Shown here one piece after another: positions 33,704 through 39,850 of a DNA stretch of 39,850 bases; position 1 is the stretch's first letter; the number at the start of each line of letters is the position of its first letter. This DNA comes from an uncultured Robiginitomaculum sp. (lineage in GTDB: Bacteria > Pseudomonadota > Alphaproteobacteria > Caulobacterales > Maricaulaceae). Where the stretch lies: positions 1 through 39,850 of the forward strand of contig CALLXE010000032.1 in NCBI GenBank assembly GCA_938015875.1, in the 5' to 3' direction. A model generated the notes under the pieces. The model was not told the DNA's origin and did not search any database. It was given only the letters and a program-made list of their open reading frames with translations. The position numbers and the translations under genes were made by a program.

Positions 33704-34834
33704 ATGCATTCCTTTCAAACCGTCGGAGACATTCGTATAGACGCCGGAGGCGCGAGCCGTTTGGACGCTTATGTATCAGGACTGTGCGCCGGTAAACGAA
33801 TTGCCATAATTACCGACAAGGGCGTGCGTGGCCTTGGCCTTCTTGACGCCGGATTGGAATCGCTGCGCAGCGCGGGCTATGACGTTTTGGTTTTTGATGA
33901 TGTCGCCGCTGATCCGCCGGAAGTTATTGTCTTAGCCGGAGCAAAAGCCGTCACAGATTTCAAAGCAGATTTAATTATCGGGTTTGGCGGCGGCAGCCCA
34001 ATGGATACGGCCAAAGTCATTGCCCATTTAGCGGGAAGTCCGCAGCCGCTGGCCTCGCTTTACGGTGTCGGTCTCGCTGCCGGACCGGCGCTCCCCCTGC
34101 TGTTGATCCCGACGACATCGGGCACCGGTTCAGAAGTGACAAATGTAGCCATTATCACCACAGGCAAAACCGCCAAAAAAGGCATTGTTGCCGACAGCCT
34201 TTATGCCAAGCGGGTCTTGCTGGATGCCAATTTGACCCTCGGCCTGCCAAAATCCATTACGGCGAGCACAGGTATTGACGCTATGGTCCATGCCATTGAG
34301 GCCTATACATCCATTCGCGAGAAAAATCCGATTTCCGACGCGCTGGCGCTGACGGCCCTGCGCAAATTACGCGGCGCGATTGTTACAGCCTGTGACGAGC
34401 CCGGCAATGTTGACGCGCGCAATGACATGCTCATTGGGGCAATGCTGGCGGGGCAAGCGTTTTCCAATGCGCCTTGCGCCGCTGTTCATGCGCTGGCCTA
34501 TCCGCTTGGCGGTTTTTTTCACGTGCCGCACGGACTCTCAAACGCCTTGGTCCTGACTGAGGTGATGAAATATAACCTGCCCAAAGCCAAAGATTGGTAC
34601 GCTGAGATTGCTTATGATTTAGGCGTGGGCAGCACCGGCATCGCCCTGATTGACGCTATGGAAGACATTAAAGCCCGCACGGCTGTTCCGACCCGATTAT
34701 CTTCAGTCAAAATCACGGCAGACGCCATCCCAATGATGGCCGAAGACGCAATGACAAAAGATCGTTTATTGATGAACAATGCCCGCGAGATGACCTATGA
34801 CGCGACAGTCAAAATCTATGAAGCAATTTTATGA
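33704..34834 (+). CDS. iron-containing (group III) alcohol dehydrogenase
   Basis: NAD(P)-dependent dehydrogenase of the Fe-ADH family. The nucleotide loop GGGSPMDTAK is followed by PTTSGTGSEVTNVA; metal ligands fall in GIDAMVHAIEAY (D and H) and HALAYPLGGFFHVPHG (two H). The chosen ATG (MHSFQTVGDIRIDAGG) gives 376 residues, the usual family length; earlier in-frame starts would add up to 29 residues without homology. The stop overlaps the next gene as ATGA, so it leads a four-gene operon. The substrate is not predictable; the following CoA-related genes suggest an alcohol or aldehyde intermediate of a degradative pathway. Confidence 0.9.
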   Translation: MHSFQTVGDIRIDAGGASRLDAYVSGLCAGKRIAIITDKGVRGLGLLDAGLESLRSAGYDVLVFDDVAADPPEVIVLAGAKAVTDFKADLIIGFGGGSPMDTAKVIAHLAGSPQPLASLYGVGLAAGPALPLLLIPTTSGTGSEVTNVAIITTGKTAKKGIVADSLYAKRVLLDANLTLGLPKSITASTGIDAMVHAIEAYTSIREKNPISDALALTALRKLRGAIVTACDEPGNVDARNDMLIGAMLAGQAFSNAPCAAVHALAYPLGGFFHVPHGLSNALVLTEVMKYNLPKAKDWYAEIAYDLGVGSTGIALIDAMEDIKARTAVPTRLSSVKITADAIPMMAEDAMTKDRLLMNNAREMTYDATVKIYEAIL

Positions 34835-35274
34835 GCAAGCCCGTTCCAAACCCGCGAAGTGACTATGCTTTTTTTCTTCCGATACAAACCCGGTGGGCTG
34901 ATAATGATGTTTACGGCCATATCAATAATTCCGTTTATTATTTTTACTTCGATACGGTTGTGAACGCCTTCCTTATAAAGGAAAATGCCTTGGCCATTGG
35001 CACGTCCGAAACGATTGGATTGGTGGTTGATACGGGATGCAGTTATTTCGCTCCGGCGTCGTTTCCGGACATAATTCACGCCGGGCTGCGGGTCACGAAA
35101 ACCGGGAACAGCAGCGTGCGTTATGAGGTCGGAATTTTTAAAAATGATAATCAGGACGCCGTCGCCCAAGGGCATTTCGTTCATGTCTATGTCGATGCGA
35201 CAACGCGCCGGCCTGTGGCCCTGCCTGCGCCGCTCAAATCTGCTTTGCTGAAATTAGAAAAGACATCGTCATGA
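34831..35274 (+). CDS. hotdog-fold acyl-CoA thioesterase (4-hydroxybenzoyl-CoA thioesterase type)
   Basis: Cytoplasmic thioesterase hydrolysing an acyl- or aroyl-CoA. The motif TRWADNDVYGHINNSVYYFYFDTVVN carries the catalytic aspartate (DND-YGHINN) of the YbgC/4HBT family. At 147 residues it is the usual size. Start and stop overlap the alcohol dehydrogenase and the enoyl-CoA hydratase by four bases each, so it is translationally coupled to both and likely works on an intermediate of the same pathway. Confidence 0.9.
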   Translation: MSKPVPNPRSDYAFFLPIQTRWADNDVYGHINNSVYYFYFDTVVNAFLIKENALAIGTSETIGLVVDTGCSYFAPASFPDIIHAGLRVTKTGNSSVRYEVGIFKNDNQDAVAQGHFVHVYVDATTRRPVALPAPLKSALLKLEKTSS

Positions 35275-36095
35275 CCGCATCCGCAATTCCCGAAGTGACC
35301 ACAGCCCGCGATGGCGCAATTGAAGTCATTACGCTCAACCGTCCGGATAAAATGAACGCCTTTAATACCGCGCTGTTCGGCAAGCTGATGGACGCTGTCA
35401 ATGCTGCCGATAAAGACCCTGACGTGCGGGTTATGATCATCACCGGAGCCGGCCGAGCCTTTTGCGCCGGCGCGGACATTGAGGGTGGGTTTGGCGGCGC
35501 CGGCCTGACCGAAGGCCCGGAATTTATTGACGGTATTATGCGCGATTACGGCGGCCGGCTTGTCCTGCGTCTTTGGGATTGCGACACGCCGATTATTGCG
35601 GCCGTTAACGGCACAGCGGTCGGGATCGGCGCGACCATGCTCCTGCCTATGGATATTAAAATCGCCGCGAAAGGCGCAAAAATGGGCATGCCATTTTCGC
35701 GTCGCGGCATCGCTTGTGACGGCGCATCGAGCTGGTTTTTGCCACGAATTGTCGGAGTCTCGCGCGCGCAGCATTGGATTGCAACCGGCGAGATATTTCG
35801 GTCTGAAGATGCTCTCGCCGCAGGCCTGCTGAGTGAGATTTGCGACGCTGAAGACGTGCTCCCCCGCGCGATGGACATTGCCCGCGATATGGCCGCCAAT
35901 TGTTCCCCCCAATCCATGGCCCTCAACAAACAGCTTTTGCGCAGCAGCCTTGTCGGTGAAACAGACGGACCGTTCAAAGCCCATATGCGTGAGTCTGAAA
36001 TTCTGATGGCGCGATTTGCCTCTTCCGATTGCCGCGAAGGCGTGGCGTCATTTTTTGAAAAACGCAGCCCAAACTTTGCCCCTGACAACCGTTAA
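35271..36095 (+). CDS. enoyl-CoA hydratase/isomerase family protein
   Basis: Crotonase-fold enzyme acting on acyl-CoA thioesters. TLNRPDKMNAFN, the oxyanion-hole segment AFCAGADIEGG and AAVNGTAVGIGATMLLPMDIKIA are present, and FSRRGIACDGASSWFLPRIVG matches the family's second motif with an aspartate where many hydratases have a catalytic glutamate. The exact reaction is therefore uncertain (hydratase, isomerase or hydrolase). 274 residues is standard. It overlaps the thioesterase stop by four bases and is followed by the FAD monooxygenase. Confidence 0.88.
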   Translation: MTASAIPEVTTARDGAIEVITLNRPDKMNAFNTALFGKLMDAVNAADKDPDVRVMIITGAGRAFCAGADIEGGFGGAGLTEGPEFIDGIMRDYGGRLVLRLWDCDTPIIAAVNGTAVGIGATMLLPMDIKIAAKGAKMGMPFSRRGIACDGASSWFLPRIVGVSRAQHWIATGEIFRSEDALAAGLLSEICDAEDVLPRAMDIARDMAANCSPQSMALNKQLLRSSLVGETDGPFKAHMRESEILMARFASSDCREGVASFFEKRSPNFAPDNR

Positions 36096-36106
36096 AGTGT
36101 CCCCGA

Positions 36107-37291
36107 ATGACAGCTAAGCACATTCTCATTTGCGGGGCCGGCATAGGGGGCCTGACAGCGGCGACGGCTTATGCAAAGGCCGGCGCACGCGTGACCGTGT
36201 TTGAACGGGCAGAGAAAATTTCCGAAGTCGGCGCCGGAATTCAGCAAAGCCCAAATGCAATGGCCGTCCACGCTGCGCTCGGAACGGCGAGCGATATTGC
36301 CGCCTATAGCTTTGCCCCCGATGCCGGAACGCTGCGCGATTATAAAACCGGAGCGGTTAAACTGCGCACCCAAATGGACGTCGCCTACAAGGCCCGATAT
36401 GGCCACCCTTATTTGCATATCCACCGCGCTGATCTGATCGCGATTTTGCTTAATCACGCCAAACGCGCAGGCACAACGATCCTGACAGGGCATAGCGTCA
36501 GCGGATACAAGCAAGACAAAACCGGCATTACCGCGCTGACAAATCAAGGCGATTTTCAAGGCGATTTGTTTGTTGGCGCAGACGGAATAAACTCTCTCAT
36601 TGCCGGGCAAATGCACGGCGAGACACCGGCGCGCTTCACCGGGCAAATGGCATGGCGCGGCACGGTCAAAGCGTCTGATGTCCCATCAGGAATAATCCCA
36701 AAAGAAGCCGCCGTTTGGGTCGGCCCCGGCGCGCATTTCGTTACGTATTATCTTCGCGGCGGCGAGTTGATAAACTTTGTAGCGGTTAAGGAGCGCAGCA
36801 AACATACTGAAGAAAGTTGGTCAAAACCGGGCGACATGCAAGCGCTCCAAAAAGCCTTTTCCGGATGGGACGCGGCGGTCACCGCATTGCTGTCGGCGTG
36901 CACGACCTGTTTTGAATGGGGCCTGTTTGATCGGCCCGTATTGCCAACATGGCATGACGGACGCGCGGTCTTGCTCGGTGATGCCTGCCATCCCATGCTC
37001 CCGTTTATGGCCCAAGGCGCAGCCATGGCGATTGAGGACGCGTGGGCGCTATCGCAATTAACAGCCAATGCGGATGACCTTCCCGCCGCGTTTTCAAAAT
37101 ATGAAACCATGCGAAAACCGCGTGCAAGCAAGCTGCAAGCCATCTCGACCGGGAATGCGGCTATGTTCCACGCCGCAGGCCCTGCCGCCATCATCAGAGA
37201 CGCCAAATTAACCGTCGCCCGCGCCCTGCCCTTGGCCGCGGCCTTGCGATTTGATCCGATTTACGGCTACGATATTACGAAAGAGATTTAA
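36107..37291 (+). CDS. FAD-dependent aromatic monooxygenase (salicylate/3-hydroxybenzoate hydroxylase type)
   Basis: Group A flavoprotein hydroxylase. The dinucleotide motif GAGIGGLTAATAYAKAGARVTVFERA opens the protein, GDLFVGADGINSLI is the DG motif, and AVLLGDACHPMLPFMAQGAAMAIEDAWAL is the GD motif that binds the FAD ribose. At 394 residues it fits enzymes hydroxylating small phenolic acids, but kynurenine- or ubiquinone-pathway relatives share these motifs. It starts 11 bases after the enoyl-CoA hydratase stop and is the operon's last gene; its 3' end overlaps the converging mobA by 17 bases. Confidence 0.88.
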   Translation: MTAKHILICGAGIGGLTAATAYAKAGARVTVFERAEKISEVGAGIQQSPNAMAVHAALGTASDIAAYSFAPDAGTLRDYKTGAVKLRTQMDVAYKARYGHPYLHIHRADLIAILLNHAKRAGTTILTGHSVSGYKQDKTGITALTNQGDFQGDLFVGADGINSLIAGQMHGETPARFTGQMAWRGTVKASDVPSGIIPKEAAVWVGPGAHFVTYYLRGGELINFVAVKERSKHTEESWSKPGDMQALQKAFSGWDAAVTALLSACTTCFEWGLFDRPVLPTWHDGRAVLLGDACHPMLPFMAQGAAMAIEDAWALSQLTANADDLPAAFSKYETMRKPRASKLQAISTGNAAMFHAAGPAAIIRDAKLTVARALPLAAALRFDPIYGYDITKEI

Positions 37292-37856
37292 GGTCTTCGG
37301 GACGGTTTAAGTTTCGCATTTCCGCCTCAGAAAACATAACCGAATTTGAGGCTAAAACAGCGTGCAAAGCTGATATTCGCCTTAGCCCGTTTTCGACTAT
37401 TGCGCGTTTTAAAACGTGAAGATTGCGGGTCGGCAGACCGGCGTGCAGTCCATGAATTGCGCCCCCGCTAATAGCCACGACCGGGCCGGATTTTGCGGCG
37501 GAAAGCATACGATCTGAATAATCTGCAGGCAAAAACGGCGTATCGACAGGCGCCATAATCATTATGTCAAAACCCTGCCCGGCAATGAAATCCAAAGCCG
37601 TCAAAACCGATAAAACGACGCCGGGCGCGCGGTCTTGCGCCGGTAAAAAATCAGGGACATCGGGGATGATATCTGCGCCGCAATAACTGCGTTCTGAATA
37701 GTCAGAAGCGACGCTTACGAATATTTGATCAGCCGCGCCCATAGCGCATTTAACACTATCAAAAGCGCTCATTCCGACAATATCAATAGCGCCTTTATCA
37801 ATCCCGCCGAGGCGCGAGGCTTTGCCGCCGTTAAAGATGACGCCGGCAACGCGCAT
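37275..37856 (-). CDS. mobA: MobA-like molybdenum cofactor nucleotidyltransferase
   Basis: Predicted GTP-transfer enzyme making molybdopterin guanine dinucleotide. The N-terminal VAGVIFNGGKASRLGGIDKG is the nucleotidyltransferase loop (GG-x3-R-x-GG-x-DK), MIMAPVDTPFLP holds the metal-binding aspartate, and the end MRNLNRPEDL matches the family's FxNxNTPxDL tail. Its 193 residues are typical. The DxxxxPGxGP segment is altered (here QDRAPGVVL), so activity on CTP or another nucleotide cannot be excluded. The ATG is 2 bases after the fghA stop, so it belongs to the one-carbon operon. Molybdopterin enzymes such as formate dehydrogenase would link it to formate. Confidence 0.82.
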   Translation of the reverse strand: MRVAGVIFNGGKASRLGGIDKGAIDIVGMSAFDSVKCAMGAADQIFVSVASDYSERSYCGADIIPDVPDFLPAQDRAPGVVLSVLTALDFIAGQGFDIMIMAPVDTPFLPADYSDRMLSAAKSGPVVAISGGAIHGLHAGLPTRNLHVLKRAIVENGLRRISALHAVLASNSVMFSEAEMRNLNRPEDLKSLS

Positions 37857-37858
37857 GA

Positions 37859-38701
37859 TCAGCGACGAAGGCGTTCTGCATGCCAAACAATATGGTCGCG
37901 CATAAAGGTCGAGATGAAATAATAGCTGTGATCATAGCCGGCGTGATAACGGGTTTGCAGATCAATTCCCGCCGTTTCACAGGCCGCATCCAAGAGATGT
38001 GTTTTCAGCTGTTCTTTGAAAAAATTATCATCAAGGCCCTGGTCAACCAAAATACCGCCCGGCGCATTATGGCCGGCTTTGATCAACTCAACCGCGTCAT
38101 GCTTGGCCCATGCCGCACGATCATCGCCCAAATATCCGCCAAGGGCTTTTTCGCCCCACGGCACTTGGCTGGGCGCTACAATCGGCGAAAACGCAGAAAT
38201 AGATTTAAAGGTTTGTGGGTTGTGAAGGCCAATCGTCAGCGCCCCATGCCCGCCCATGGAATGGCCTGTTATGCCCTGAGCGGTCATATCGGCCGGGAAG
38301 CTTTTCGCAATCAAGGCCGGTAATTCGTCTTCGATATAGGTTTTCATTTTATAATGTTTGGAAAATGGCGCTTGGGTTGCGTCCACATAAAATCCGGCCC
38401 CTAAGCCAAAATCGTATGCTTCATTCGGATCGTCGGCGACACCATCGCCGCGCGGGCCGGTGTCAGGGGCGACAAAAACAATGCCAAGCTCCGCGCAAGC
38501 CCGGCGGAAATCGCCTTTTTCAGTAACATTGGCGTGGGTGCAGGTCAGGCCGGACAAGTACCAAAGCACAGGTAATTTCGCGCCCGGCGTGTGCGGAGGG
38601 ACATAAACGCTGAACGTCATATCCGTACCTGTGGATGTCGATCCGTGGCGGTAAACGCCTTGAATACCGCCAAAGGCTTTCGCTTCGCTGATAATTTCCA
38701 T
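37859..38701 (-). CDS. fghA: S-formylglutathione hydrolase FghA
   Basis: Serine hydrolase that splits S-formylglutathione into formate and glutathione, the second step of glutathione-dependent formaldehyde detoxification. The alpha/beta-hydrolase elbow GHSMGGHGA carries the nucleophile; LVDQGLDDNFF supplies the acid and AGYDHSYYFI the histidine. LSGLTCTHANVTEKG is a family signature. 280 residues is standard. AAGGA precedes the ATG, 9 bases after the purU stop. It follows adhC and purU and precedes mobA. Confidence 0.96.
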   Translation of the reverse strand: MEIISEAKAFGGIQGVYRHGSTSTGTDMTFSVYVPPHTPGAKLPVLWYLSGLTCTHANVTEKGDFRRACAELGIVFVAPDTGPRGDGVADDPNEAYDFGLGAGFYVDATQAPFSKHYKMKTYIEDELPALIAKSFPADMTAQGITGHSMGGHGALTIGLHNPQTFKSISAFSPIVAPSQVPWGEKALGGYLGDDRAAWAKHDAVELIKAGHNAPGGILVDQGLDDNFFKEQLKTHLLDAACETAGIDLQTRYHAGYDHSYYFISTFMRDHIVWHAERLRR

Positions 38702-38710
38702 GATAGTCCT

Positions 38711-39576
38711 TTATTGAAAAATAACGGTTTTATTACCGTTGATAAATGTGCGGTGCGTCGCATGAAGTTGCACAGCCCGGGCGAGCGCGCTTGCCTCTAC
38801 GTCGCGGCCCATGGCCACCAAATCGTTCGGCGTCATTGTGTGGTCAACGCGCTTAACCATTTGCTCAATAATCGGGCCCTCATCCAGATCGGACGTCACA
38901 TAATGCGCCGTCGCGCCAATTAATTTGACGCCCTTATCAAAAGCCCTGTGATATGGTTTGGCTCCTTTGAAGCTGGGCAAAAAGGAGTGATGAATATTGA
39001 TAATATTACCCGAAAACTCCTCACATACGGACTCAGATAATATCTGCATATATCTGGCCAGTACAATAAACTCGACCCCGGCATCATTAATCACTTTGCG
39101 CAATGCGGCCTCAGCTTCCGGTTTGGTTTTTGAGGTGACAGGAATATGATGAAACGCAAGGCCGGCATTATCGGCGAGCGCTTTGGCATCGGCGTGATTG
39201 GACACAATCGCCCGCACATCTATATTCAGCGTTCCGGAACGCACCCGGTATAAAAGGTCCGCCAAACAATGATCAAACTTTGAAACCATTAAAAGCGTAG
39301 GGATTTTACGGTCTGCTCGATAAACATGATTGTCCAAGTCATATTTTTTACAGATCGTTGCCAGATCTTCGTTAAATCCCGGCAGCGCCGAGGCTTTAAT
39401 ATCAAAGCATATCCGCGAGAAGAACATATCGCTTTGCGGCGTCCCAAATTGGGCAAGCTCTGTAATAAACCCATCGTGATCAGCAAGACAGCCGGTCAGC
39501 GACGCCACGATTCCCGTGCGATCAGCACTGCGTGTTGTCATTATAAAACTCAGTTTTGTATCAGATGCGGCGCTCA

Positions 39577-39577
<1 letters not shown>
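38711..39577 (-). CDS. purU: formyltetrahydrofolate deformylase PurU
   Basis: Hydrolyses 10-formyl-tetrahydrofolate to formate and THF. An N-terminal ACT domain (about 8-85, DRTGIVASLTGCLADHDGFITELAQ) precedes a formyltransferase domain whose N-x-H...D catalytic triad lies in NIINIHHSFLPSFKGAKPYH and VTSDLDEGPIIEQ. The 288-residue length is standard. The start ATG overlaps the adhC stop by one base (TAATG), so translation is coupled. Placement between the two formaldehyde-oxidation enzymes suggests common control of formate supply and the folate one-carbon pool. Confidence 0.95.

Positions 39578-39850
<273 letters not shown>

Noticed and set aside
35187-35984. 265-codon minus-strand frame across the thioesterase/crotonase genes
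   Set aside because: Both plus-strand genes have full-length family signatures and overlap correctly; the frame is a shadow.

Overview
The window is a gene-dense chromosomal segment of about 40 kb from an alphaproteobacterium, most likely of the Caulobacterales/Hyphomonadales/Maricaulales group of dimorphic or prosthecate bacteria. The best evidence is an SpmX-type polarity protein: a GH24 lysozyme domain with two of three catalytic residues replaced, an acidic linker and two C-terminal membrane helices. A sigma-54-like promoter precedes it, and a perfect CtrA-type box (TTAA-N7-TTAACC) precedes the next gene. The LptD, System I cytochrome c maturation, ClpS/ClpA, DUF1489, DUF1272 and serralysin-type RTX protease genes fit this placement. 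I see no tRNA, rRNA, CRISPR array, transposase or prophage block, and base composition looks even.

Layout. 1-954: queuosine precursor genes queC and queE (queE cut by the edge). 1106-1633: exported protein of unknown function. 1634-3436: recQ. 3595-5967: lptD, convergent with fpr (5971-6786), which has a 30-bp interrupted palindrome behind its promoter. 6912-9953: a large RTX metalloprotease with an embedded PPC-like domain. 10215-12300: a small secreted peptide candidate and a proline/glutamate-rich TonB/TolA-like membrane protein lacking a recognisable TonB C-terminal domain. 12313-14491: an SRPBCC protein and a GltS-like FMN/[3Fe-4S] protein. 14501-18235: ccmF-ccmG-ccmH-ccmI, translationally coupled on the minus strand and without ccmE. 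18406-22493: a cAMP-phosphodiesterase-like protein and a bestrophin-like channel in one operon, facing a CHASE2 adenylate cyclase. 22599-25301: clpS-clpA with a clear promoter and terminator.

25302-28731: a PH-SHOCT protein downstream of a perfect 24-bp palindrome, then the D,D-carboxypeptidase dacA with three phased TTAA motifs upstream, then panC and a DUF1272 protein. 28753-33519: minus-strand genes for an exported hypothetical, DUF1489, a JmjC-like cupin with the CtrA box, spmX with the sigma-54 site, and the magnesium transporter mgtE. 33704-37291: a four-gene catabolic operon (iron-type alcohol dehydrogenase, hotdog thioesterase, enoyl-CoA hydratase, FAD monooxygenase). 37275-39850: a one-carbon operon on the minus strand, adhC (cut by the edge)-purU-fghA-mobA, joining glutathione-dependent formaldehyde oxidation to 10-formyl-THF hydrolysis.

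The most interesting parts are the spmX/cupin pair with two different cell-cycle-type promoter signatures, the facing cAMP synthesis and hydrolysis genes with a bestrophin, the adhC-purU-fghA arrangement, and the unexplained palindromes at 6850-6879 and 25509-25532. All functional calls come from motif recognition by eye; no database search was possible.
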